A program made the position numbers and the translations under genes. From Treponema sp. (GTDB lineage: Bacteria > Spirochaetota > Spirochaetia > Treponematales > Treponemataceae): DNA of 44,200 nucleotides. Positions 8,729-16,700 of the stretch are shown piece by piece (positions within the stretch are counted from its first letter, which is position 1; the number at the start of each line of letters is the position of its first letter). The notes beneath the pieces were generated by a model that searched no databases, was not told where the DNA came from, and saw nothing but the letters and a program-made list of their open reading frames with translations. The stretch covers positions 1 to 44,200 of the forward strand of contig JAGCTZ010000077.1 in the NCBI GenBank assembly GCA_017963165.1, in the 5' to 3' direction.

Positions 8729-8788
8729 TTATTTCAATACACATTATTTCACTTTTCTAAATACAGTTATTTCATTATAATAAACCCC
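8729..8788 (+). promoter_or_regulatory. gatC promoter, leaderless type, with TTATTTCA direct repeats
   Basis: An exact TATAAT (8776-8781) lies 7 nt before the gatC ATG, so transcription should begin at or next to the A of the start codon. No Shine-Dalgarno sequence is present. No good -35 is seen. Three copies of TTATTTCA (8729, 8744, 8767) lie at 15- and 23-bp spacing just upstream and could be a regulator site or simple A/T richness. Confidence 0.55.
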
Positions 8789-9100
8789 ATGGCAACACAG
8801 CATAAAAAAATTGACGAGCAGACACTTGAAAATCTGCTTTATTTAAGTCGTTTGTCTCCAGAAAGTACAGATATGGAGACTTTGAAAAAACAGGTTGATG
8901 ATATTGTAGGATATTTCGAAATTCTTTCAAAATATGATGACAGCGAAAATCCTTATGATGCATATCCAACCACAACAGCCGATGCTCTCCGTGGCGACAC
9001 CATCGTCGAAGGTCTTGATATGCCGGATGTAAAAAAGGTTTCTAAAGACTTTATGGACGGATATTTCCAGGTGCCTAAAGTTTTAGGGGAGGGTGCCTAA
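8789..9100 (+). CDS. gatC: Asp-tRNA(Asn)/Glu-tRNA(Gln) amidotransferase subunit C
   Basis: Small 103-residue subunit of the GatCAB complex, which converts misacylated Glu-tRNA(Gln) or Asp-tRNA(Asn) to the amide form; GatC wraps around GatA and stabilises it. Family features seen: an N-terminal helical stretch LENLLYLSRLSPE, the central LKKQVDDIVGYFEILSKYD, the middle RGDTI and the C-terminal GYFQVPKVLGE. The open frame extends upstream to 8678, but the extra 37 residues look like translated A/T-rich promoter and the family normally starts at this Met. The start lies 7 nt after an exact TATAAT with no ribosome site, so the mRNA is probably leaderless. The stop overlaps the gatA start by one base (TAATG). 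Confidence 0.93.
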   Translation: MATQHKKIDEQTLENLLYLSRLSPESTDMETLKKQVDDIVGYFEILSKYDDSENPYDAYPTTTADALRGDTIVEGLDMPDVKKVSKDFMDGYFQVPKVLGEGA

Positions 9101-10605
9101 TGTATTACACAATCGATGCTACAAGACAGGCTCTCAAAAATGGCGAAGTTACAAGCGAACAGTTGTTCCGCGATGCTGTTGAAACTTTCAAAAAAGATGC
9201 ATCTGCGCCAATCCCTCTTAATGCATTTATAGAAATGTACGAGGATTCAGCCGAAAAAGCCGCTGCTGCCGACAAGGAAATTGCAGATGCCCGCGCTGCC
9301 GGTGCCGATGCATTGGACAAGCTTTTTGCCGAAAAACCATTGCTTGGTATTCCTTTTGCAAACAAAGATAATATTAACTCAAAGGGCCATCGCCTTACAT
9401 GTGCTTCAAAAATTCTGGAAGGCTATGTAGCTCCATATAATGCCACAGTAATCGAACGCCTTGAAAAAGCAGGTGCAATTCCTCTTGGTCGCTGTAATCA
9501 GGACGAATTTGCAATGGGTTCTTCAACAGAATATTCCTGCTATGGACCAACACGCAATCCAATCAACCGTGAGTTTGTTTCAGGTGGTTCTTCTGGTGGT
9601 TCCGCTGCTGCAGTTGCCGCAAATCAGGCTTTGTTCGGACTTGGTACAGAAACTGGTGGTTCAGTTCGTCTTCCGGCTTCGTACTGCGGAATCTACGGAC
9701 TTAAAACAACTTATGGAGTTTTGAGCCGCTGGGGTGTTGTTGCTTATGGTTCTTCACTTGATCAGGTTGGTATTTTAGGTCACACACCTGCCGACATTTC
9801 GGAGCCTCTTTCCCTTATGTGCGGAGTAGATTTTTATGATGATACCTCTGCCGACTTGCCGGAAGCAGACAAACTCAAAAATCTTACAGCACTTTCTGAT
9901 GATGAATTCAAATCTCTTAAAATAGCAATTCCAAAGCAGTTCCTTAAGACAGAAGGCGCCGACCCTGATGTAGTAAAATGCTTCGCAGATACCCGCGCGT
10001 GGTTTACTTCTAAGGGAGCAACAGTAGAAGAAGTTGACCTTCCGATTCTTGATGCTTCAATTGCTGCATATTATGTAATTGCTTTGTCAGAAGCTGCAAG
10101 TAACTTGAGCCGCTTTGATGGAATTCGTTACGGACGCCGCGTAGACAATGGTAAGGGCTACGACGAGCTTTATGTAGACACCCGTTCCGAAGGTTTTGGT
10201 CCGGAAGTAAAACGTCGAATCATAATTGGAAACTATGTTCTTTCTGAACAGTTCTCCGGCGACACATATAAAAAAGGTATGACAGTTCGCGCCCGCATTC
10301 AGAAGGAAGTTGCTGCTGTATTCGAAAAGTTTGACATCATCTTGTGTCCAACTTGTCCAACAGCTGCATTCCGTCTTGGTTCAAAAGTTGACAATCCTCT
10401 GGAAATGTATCTTTCGGATTTGTATACAACCTTTGTAAACCTTGCACGCATTCCTTCAATCAACGTTCCGGCCGGTAAAACTTCTGCCGACGGAATGCCA
10501 ATTGGTATGCAGTTTGCAGGTGCAATGTTCAGCGAACCAAAGATTCTGCGTCTTGCCCAAAACTGGGAGCAGGATCACAAGGACTGCGGAATCCCTGTTA
10601 AATGA
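9100..10605 (+). CDS. gatA: Asp-tRNA(Asn)/Glu-tRNA(Gln) amidotransferase subunit A
   Basis: Amidase-signature subunit of 501 residues that releases ammonia from glutamine for tRNA-dependent transamidation. The Ser-cisSer-Lys triad is visible: K89 in FANKDN, S164 in GGSSGGS and S188 in GTETGGSVRLPAS. The spacings (75 and 24) match those of characterised GatA (K79, S154, S178 in Staphylococcus aureus). The usual aspartate of the SDTGGS motif is glutamate here (E184), a conservative change. A GGGGAGG ribosome site precedes the start, which overlaps gatC. gatB, needed for a working GatCAB, is not downstream and must lie elsewhere if present. The stop overlaps the next gene by 4 nt (ATGA). Confidence 0.96.
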   Translation: MYYTIDATRQALKNGEVTSEQLFRDAVETFKKDASAPIPLNAFIEMYEDSAEKAAAADKEIADARAAGADALDKLFAEKPLLGIPFANKDNINSKGHRLTCASKILEGYVAPYNATVIERLEKAGAIPLGRCNQDEFAMGSSTEYSCYGPTRNPINREFVSGGSSGGSAAAVAANQALFGLGTETGGSVRLPASYCGIYGLKTTYGVLSRWGVVAYGSSLDQVGILGHTPADISEPLSLMCGVDFYDDTSADLPEADKLKNLTALSDDEFKSLKIAIPKQFLKTEGADPDVVKCFADTRAWFTSKGATVEEVDLPILDASIAAYYVIALSEAASNLSRFDGIRYGRRVDNGKGYDELYVDTRSEGFGPEVKRRIIIGNYVLSEQFSGDTYKKGMTVRARIQKEVAAVFEKFDIILCPTCPTAAFRLGSKVDNPLEMYLSDLYTTFVNLARIPSINVPAGKTSADGMPIGMQFAGAMFSEPKILRLAQNWEQDHKDCGIPVK

Positions 10606-11693
10606 TAGAAGAGCAGAACCAGCCGGGGTCCCTGAGCACTGAGCTTGTCGAAGAGAAGGGTCCTAACCGTAATGGCATTATCGACTTCTTTAAATACATC
10701 GCCGCCATTGGTGTAATCCTGGTTCACATTCCATTACCTGGAGTCTGGGGCATTTTAATGAATGCCGTCGGAGTCTGCGGAGTAGGTTTCTTCTATATAA
10801 TAACAGGTTATGCATGCTGGGGCACAGACAAAGCTTTAATGTGCCGCAAAATCCTCAAACGATTAAGACGAAACGGAATCATCACAATTATAACTGTTGC
10901 AGTTTATTTTATTTTTGCCTGGTTCTACAAAAAACGCATTTATGCTTTGTACCCATTAAAAAGAGCGTTGCGCCTCCCATCCACATATCTTAGTATGATT
11001 TTATTGGGCGATTTTGAATTGATTTACGGGGCAGCGCTCTGGTTTATGATTGCACTCCTTTACTGTTACATAATCTTTTACGTGATTGTACGTTTTGATT
11101 TGAAAAAGGTTGTTTACATAATGACAATACCGTTTCTTATTATAAGAATCGTTGTAGACACTTACGTAAATTCTTATCCCGTAAGCTGGCATCTAAGCGG
11201 AAATCTTCTTGTGGGCGCGCTGCCAATGGTTTGCCTTGGTTATGTGATTGCAGATCAAAAGGAAAGATTAAAGAATATTAAAAACCGGGTACTCATTTTA
11301 GTAAGCATACTTTCTACGCTTGCAATGTTTGTCACAGTCCTTTTCTATATAGGCCGTTTTAATATTTCCCAGCCGTTTAAGATTCTGTGTGCCGCCTCAA
11401 TCTTTGTTTATGGCATCAACAATCCCGACCGCCATATCTGCAAACCCCTGGAAAAATGCGCCCGCCAGGACACCCTGCTTATTTATCTTTCTCATTTTCT
11501 GTTGATAATAATCCTATCCGAAAAAATTTACTCACTCCGTCCATTACCAAAACACCTCGACTGGTATCTGCCACTGGCCGTTATTGTAGCATCCCTGCTT
11601 CTCGCACGTGTGGTGTCTGTGCTTATAAACCTTGTAAAAAAGGTAATTGAAAACCGAAAAACGCAAAAAGAAGAAATAGCCCCACAAGAATAA
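10602..11693 (+). CDS. Acyltransferase-3 family integral membrane protein
   Basis: Polytopic membrane protein of 363 residues with about ten hydrophobic segments. The first, IIDFFKYIAAIGVILVHI, fits the family pattern in which an aromatic/basic start leads to a conserved histidine in the first helix. Members (OafA/YrhL type) move acyl groups such as acetyl onto cell-surface sugars or lipids. The ATG overlaps the gatA stop (ATGA), so translation is coupled to gatCA although function is unrelated. Residues about 8-20 (including SLSTELVEE) are encoded by a copy of the dispersed repeat, so the domain proper begins near residue 23. The C-terminus is charged (KTQKEEIAPQE). The exact substrate cannot be told. 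Confidence 0.82.
   Translation: MIEEQNQPGSLSTELVEEKGPNRNGIIDFFKYIAAIGVILVHIPLPGVWGILMNAVGVCGVGFFYIITGYACWGTDKALMCRKILKRLRRNGIITIITVAVYFIFAWFYKKRIYALYPLKRALRLPSTYLSMILLGDFELIYGAALWFMIALLYCYIIFYVIVRFDLKKVVYIMTIPFLIIRIVVDTYVNSYPVSWHLSGNLLVGALPMVCLGYVIADQKERLKNIKNRVLILVSILSTLAMFVTVLFYIGRFNISQPFKILCAASIFVYGINNPDRHICKPLEKCARQDTLLIYLSHFLLIIILSEKIYSLRPLPKHLDWYLPLAVIVASLLLARVVSVLINLVKKVIENRKTQKEEIAPQE
10627..10663 (+). repeat. Dispersed PELVEG repeat copy at start of acyltransferase gene
   Basis: The word CCCTGAGC...TTGTCGAAG...AGGG is present with two small internal duplications (CTGAGC written twice, and an extra AGA near the end). It is in frame and encodes SLSTELVEEKG in the otherwise unstructured N-terminal tail. 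Confidence 0.75.
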
Positions 11694-11827
11694 TTTCCTA
11701 TCCGCGTTCTCGGCGGAGTCAAAATCAGGTTCCACACGGGAGCATTTTTTCACAATAAGATTTTCTGTCTTCTATTTCAAATTTTTCATATTTATATTAT
11801 TATTCAATCATTATTTAAGAGGTATAT

Positions 11828-12919
11828 ATGAACAGATTTAATATAGGTGATAGTTTTGAAACAACAGTCGTAGCAGTAACCGACACCACAGTTTTTGTTG
11901 ACCTTAGCGCAAAGAGCGAAGGTGTAATCGACGTAGCCGAATTCAAAGATGAAGAAGGAAACGTAAGCGTAAAAGAAGGCGACAAACTCAAAGTTTATTT
12001 TACCGGCGATTTCCACGGAGAAATGCGTTTTACAACAAAAATCGGTGGAAGCGATGCCGATGATACAATGATAGAAAATGCCTGGAAGGGCGGAATCCCA
12101 GTAGAAGGACATGTAGAAGCCGAAATCAAAGGCGGCTTTGAAGTAAAACTTGGCGGTAAACGTGCATTCTGTCCATATTCACAGATGGGCTTCAAAGATA
12201 AAAAAGAACCTGCCTATTATGTAGGCCGTACCCTCAGCTTTATTATCACAGAATACAAGAACGATGGCCGCGACATTTTAGTAAGCAACCGCAAAATCGG
12301 CGAAAGTGAATATGCCGCAAACCTTGGAAAGCTTGCAACTCAGATTACAGAAGGCGCCGTAGTAAGCGCAACAGTAGAAAGCATCGAAAAGTTTGGTGCC
12401 TTTGTAAATATTCTGGGCTTCCGTGCTTTGTTGCCAATCAGCGAAATGTCTTTTGACCGCATAAGTGATGCCGGCGAAATTGTAGAAGTTGGTCAGGAAC
12501 TCACAGTAAAAGTAATTCATACAGACTGGAAAAATGAGCGTGTTAGCGTAAGCCTCAAAGCCCTGATGAAAGATCCATGGGAAGCCGCTGGTGCACGTTT
12601 TCCTGTTGGTTCAAAGCAGGAAGGAAAAATCAGCCGCATCGCCGAGTTTGGTGTTTTTGTAAACATCGCCCCTGGAATTGATGGACTTGTTCATATAAGT
12701 GACTTGGAAGACGTAAGCGCAAACACAAACCTGCGCAAGGTTTACAAAATTGGCCAGCCAATGAGCGTAGTTGTAGAAAAGATTAATGCTATGGAAAAAC
12801 GCTTGTCCCTCAAGCCAGCCAGCTCCGCCGAACAGGACGAAAGCGCCGCCAAATATATGAGCTCCCAGGATGATGATGGCGAGACTTATAATCCGTTTGC
12901 AGCCTTGTTGAAGAAATAG
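11828..12919 (+). CDS. S1-domain RNA-binding protein (ribosomal protein S1-like)
   Basis: Acidic protein of 363 residues that appears to hold four S1/OB-fold repeats, at about 5-68, 88-155, 175-244 and 258-328. The third (VVSATVESIEKFGAFVNILG) and fourth (KQEGKISRIAEFGVFVNIAPG) are the most canonical, with the usual FGxFV strand and the LLPISEMS or LVHISDLE segment. The first two are degenerate. Spirochaete and some other genomes encode such short S1-like proteins; roles in mRNA binding at the ribosome or in RNA turnover are likely but not shown here. A ribosome site (AAGAGG) precedes the start, and A/T-rich TATATT/TATTAT boxes lie 30 nt upstream. It is probably a single-gene unit, with a tandem repeat array directly after its stop. 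Confidence 0.85.
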   Translation: MNRFNIGDSFETTVVAVTDTTVFVDLSAKSEGVIDVAEFKDEEGNVSVKEGDKLKVYFTGDFHGEMRFTTKIGGSDADDTMIENAWKGGIPVEGHVEAEIKGGFEVKLGGKRAFCPYSQMGFKDKKEPAYYVGRTLSFIITEYKNDGRDILVSNRKIGESEYAANLGKLATQITEGAVVSATVESIEKFGAFVNILGFRALLPISEMSFDRISDAGEIVEVGQELTVKVIHTDWKNERVSVSLKALMKDPWEAAGARFPVGSKQEGKISRIAEFGVFVNIAPGIDGLVHISDLEDVSANTNLRKVYKIGQPMSVVVEKINAMEKRLSLKPASSAEQDESAAKYMSSQDDDGETYNPFAALLKK

Positions 12920-12927
12920 TCTCCGGG

Positions 12928-13083
12928 GTCTCTGAGCCTGCATGTGGCCCTTGAGTCTGCATGTAGTCCCTTAGCCTGTATGGTGTCCTTGGGCCTGCAT
13001 GTGGTCCCTTGGCTTGTATGGGTTCCTTTAGCCTGTATGGGGTCCTTTAGCCTGTATGGGGTCCCTGAGGCTCTCGAAGGGCC
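12928..13083 (+). repeat. 19-nt tandem array ending in a dispersed repeat copy
   Basis: Eight consecutive units start at 12928, 12947, 12966, 12985, 13004, 13023, 13042 and 13061: an exact 19-nt period. Typical units read GTCCCTTAGCCTGTATGG or GTCTCTGAGCCTGCATGTG. The last is GTCCCTGAGGCTCTCGAAGG followed by GCC, a variant of the dispersed repeat. The array starts 8 nt after the S1 gene stop and ends 60 nt before the next start. It is not a CRISPR array, because there are no spacers. Confidence 0.92.
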
Positions 13084-13114
13084 ATAAAAATAGTACCTTT
13101 TTTTTGTATTATTG

Positions 13115-13123
13115 TGATATAAT
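13115..13123 (+). promoter_or_regulatory. Extended -10 promoter for the two small genes
   Basis: TGATATAAT is an extended -10 box (TGn plus exact TATAAT at 13118-13123). It lies directly after the tandem array and a run of eight T, and 7 nt before the AGAGGAGG ribosome site of the gene at 13143. No clear -35 is seen. Confidence 0.6.
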
Positions 13124-13142
13124 AAATAAGAGGAGGCCTACT

Positions 13143-13370
13143 ATGCGAAAAGAGTTTTGTGAAAAAGACGGTATTCTCATCACTTATACAGAAAATGATG
13201 TTTGTTTTGAGGATTGCAAAACTGCTGAATCTGTTTTAATAAAAAATGACGGAAGCATAATTCATTCAAATTTTGACGATACCAAAAATCAATATTTTCA
13301 GGATTACTTTCATAAGATTTATCCGGCTATCACAACTTTTCGCAGCCTTGATTCTCTGGAGATTGCTTAA
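13143..13370 (+). CDS. Small hypothetical protein paired with DUF4160 gene
   Basis: A 75-residue soluble, acidic protein that I do not recognise. The ATG at 13143 is chosen because GAGGAGG lies 5-6 nt before it; the open frame extends to 13056, but that stretch is repeat-derived. It contains two cysteines close together (CFEDC) and a central SVLIKNDGSIIHSNF segment that looks like beta strands. Its stop overlaps the start of the DUF4160 gene by one base (TAATG), so the two are co-translated. DUF4160 proteins are often encoded with a small partner (frequently DUF2442) in a toxin-antitoxin-like arrangement. This protein could fill the partner role, but that is inference. Confidence 0.7.
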   Translation: MRKEFCEKDGILITYTENDVCFEDCKTAESVLIKNDGSIIHSNFDDTKNQYFQDYFHKIYPAITTFRSLDSLEIA

Positions 13371-13645
13371 TGCCACAGTTTATTCGTGTTGCAGGTTACA
13401 AGATTTATTTCTGGTCGAATGAAAATGATGAACCAATTCACTTTCATGCAACAAAAGGCGATCCAGATAAGAATGATACAAAAATCTGGCTGTTAGAAAA
13501 TGGCTCATTTAAGCTTGCTCATAATAAGGGAAGAATTCCGGAAAAAGATTTATCTCGAATTTTCTCTACAATGCAGGTATATTTTTCGGAATATGTTGAA
13601 TTCTGGAAAACATATATGGGATCTGTTAAATACTATAAAGATTAA
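13370..13645 (+). CDS. DUF4160 family protein
   Basis: A 91-residue protein matching the DUF4160 pattern: MPQFIRVAGYKIYFWSNEND at the start, then EPIHFHATKG, KIWLLENGSFKLAHNKGRIP and a C-terminal helical stretch ending in EFWKTYMG. The two histidines of IHFHA and the tryptophans are the family's typical conserved positions. The function is unknown; members are small, occur in mobile or accessory regions, and sit with a short partner gene in putative toxin-antitoxin pairs. Here the partner is the 75-residue gene overlapping upstream. Confidence 0.8.
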   Translation: MPQFIRVAGYKIYFWSNENDEPIHFHATKGDPDKNDTKIWLLENGSFKLAHNKGRIPEKDLSRIFSTMQVYFSEYVEFWKTYMGSVKYYKD

Positions 13646-13736
13646 TAAGAGAAGAAACAGAAAAATTCCAATTCATTACGAACCCTAAGGGTGTGGCAAT
13701 CCATATACTCTAATATCATTTTTCCCTAAAATCCTC

Positions 13737-13742
13737 TATAAT
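13737..13742 (+). promoter_or_regulatory. Candidate -10 box for the giant surface-protein gene
   Basis: An exact TATAAT ends 28 nt before the ATG of the 5961-codon gene, giving a predicted leader of about 20 nt. No good -35 is visible. A weak GAAG lies 11 nt before the ATG. Confidence 0.45.
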
Positions 13743-13770
13743 ATAAACCGATATTGAAGTGTAAAACTAT

Positions 13771-16700
13771 ATGATGACCCGTAAAGTGTCCAAAACTTCA
13801 GTAAAAGCGTCTCTTTTGAAAATCCGCCGTCTGGTCCTTGCGTTTGGGTTGTTTTTTATTGTGCAGGCGGGGTGGGGAGAAACGTATTATTGGATTGGTT
13901 GTGGTACAGATAATAACTGGACTACTGTTGAAAACTGGTCTACAAGTGAAGGTGGGGCTGCCGGAACAGGATATCCTGGTGATACAGACTTAGTCACAAA
14001 TGATGAAGTTCACATTTATGGTACTGTTGAAGTTTCAATTGACGATGACATTTCTATCGGTAAATTATTAATTGAAGCAGGAAATGCCCATTTTTTAGAT
14101 TCATCCTTTACAACTACCCTCTCTGGCACCGGCAGTCTTACTATAACAGAAACAGACACTGGTGCTGCCGCAATAAATCTTACAAGATGTTCCAGCACAG
14201 ACGGTGTTATAGGAACGCTTACAATCAATCTTCCGGTAACCTGCAAAGGCACAATTCAAACACACAGTGGAACAACATTAAATATTGCAAGTGGCAAAAA
14301 TCTTGAAACTGTAAATTTAGTTCATAGCGCTTATGGAGCTTCTCCAAAGACTGAGTTACAGGTAAATGGAACCCTCACTGTCTCTGACACTCTCAATCTT
14401 AATGCCATGGGGTCTGGAGCAACTCAGCTTATAGTTTTCTCTGGCGGCCTTGTAGATGCTAAAAATATCACTTTTGGTTCAGCCACCTATAGTAACACTG
14501 GTGCTGCATCTGCAATTGTAAACAATGGAACAATAAAGGTTTCTAACGCATTTACAATCCCAGACTTAAGTCTATCACCATATACCGGAAGTGGAACAAT
14601 CCAGCTCGATGGAAACGGTACTGGTGCAAGCTTTACAAACAATTACACTTCCGACAACATCACAATTATAGAGCTTCAGGGCTTGCAGACCGCTACTGTT
14701 TCCGGCGGTGGACACACCAGCATTTCGACAGCAACTTTTTCAGCTGGGGCGACAATCAGCGATGCTTCAATTACAACAGCCGAATTTACAGGCGCCGCTG
14801 ATATTTCCGGCTCAACAATTACAACTGCCACCTTCCATAATGATATAACTTTATCCGGAGCTAATACCTTTACGTCTGTTACAGCAACCGGCCTGGGTGG
14901 AAAAACTCTTACAGTTAATGCAGAACAGACAATTCAATCTGGCGGTTCCGTTACTTTATCTGGTACAGATTCTTCGAATCTTCTTGAAGTCAAAGGAAGC
15001 GGAAAATTCACTTTAGGTACAGCAATTCTTACAGGCGAATATCTTTCCCTCGACACGGACAGTTCTGTCGTATCAGCTTCTACAGGAACTATCTTTGCGC
15101 AAAATTCTGGAACAACAGGATCTGGCACAACAAACTGGATTGTTACATCAGCTGGTGGCCATTTATGGAATGGTGAAAATGGAGACTGGGAAACTGCTGC
15201 GAACTGGATTCCTCAAACAACACCTGATACAGATGATGAAGTAATTATCAACGGTGGTACTCCAAAAATCAATTCTACCATAACTGTAAAATCTATCTCA
15301 GTAAATGCAGGTGGAGTAAATCTTAGTTCAGGTTCTTTGAGTCTTGAAGCAATTACTTTAGCCACAGATACATCAGTTTCTACAGAAGCATCTACAAGTA
15401 TTACTATTACAGAAGACTGGACGCTTGATGAAAAAATAACAGGAGCTGGGAAACTTATTTTAGCTTCCGGAAAAAATTATACAATAGTTTCTGGGGCAAC
15501 CATAGATATAAATCTGGAAAACAACGGTACTCTATCGTCAATCGGAGCAGTGATTTTCAAAAAGGACTACACAAATAAAGGAATTACATCCTTTAGCGGA
15601 GGTCTAACGCTTGCCGGTAACTTTACAGATTCAGGAACAGCATTTTCCGGTAATATAACTCTGAATGGAAATGGTGTACAGACACTGACTCCACAATCAG
15701 GTGTTTATGAGAAGATCTCTGTAGACAAAGCATCGGGTACGCTTTTTGTTAGTGGCGATTTAGAGGTTAAGACTCTCTTACTTACTGACGGTGTAGTTTC
15801 ATTTGAAGGTAATCTTACCCTCTGGGATGGAGCAAATCTTCAGGATTTTGATTTTACTACACTCTTAGATACAATAACCTTTACCGGTGGTAATTCCACA
15901 ATTCCAAATGTTCTAAGAGCAAAAGATATAACGTCTTCTCAAAAGATTCAGGCAGGTTACTTACAAATTGATGCTACCAATATTACATTGAATGATTGTA
16001 AAAATATTTCAAACCCAATCTTACATGCAAGCGGAAATATCAATGTAAATGGAATTGAAGCGCAATCTCTTTCTATTGCTGCTAATGCATCTTCTGTTAA
16101 TATGAATGGTACTATAAAACTTACAGATGCAGATTCTGATTTTGTAATAGATTACCCTCTCGTATTAACAGGCACTACAACTTTTGATGTTGCAGCTGAT
16201 ATAATAATCAGAAATTCTACAAGTTATACAAAAGTTGGAAGCATTAATTCTGATTCAACGGCAAGAGAGCTTACTCTGACGGCAGGAAACGGCGGGGCAA
16301 TTCGGATTCAAAATGGAACTTCAAGTGGAGCGGGTCTCGGAACAGGAAGTTCTCTTTCAAAAATAACTTTTAACAGCGATCTGGTACTCTCTTCTAATAC
16401 AGTCTTTGATTCTGCTCAAACTAACTTTGCCGGAACAAGTGCTAAAACTGTCACAGGAGCCTACACTCTTTCTGTAAAAGGAAATATCACTGATAACGGA
16501 ATCTGGACTTGGGATTCGGGAAGTTTGCTTTTATTCGATGGTACAACAAACCAGACTTTCAAAACCAATACGAACAGTACATTTAACGATGTCACTGTAA
16601 ATAAAACTGCTGGAAATTTTATTATTGATACCAGCGTCTTCAATGTTCAGAATCTTACAATAACAAATTGTGCTGTAACTCAGTTTACAGGTGTAAATCA

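Noticed and set aside
8678..8788. Upstream in-frame extension of gatC by 37 residues
   Set aside because: The stretch covers the promoter, is A/T-rich, and other GatC proteins start at the Met used here.
11701..11717. Possible terminator hairpin after the acyltransferase gene (TCCGC...GCGGA)
   Set aside because: Only a 5-bp stem and no following T-run.
12928..13083. CRISPR-like array
   Set aside because: Units are contiguous 19-mers with no spacers and no cas genes nearby.
13676..13692. ACCCTAAGGGT palindrome after the DUF4160 gene
   Set aside because: The loop would be one base, and there is no T-run, so neither a terminator nor a clear operator is supported.
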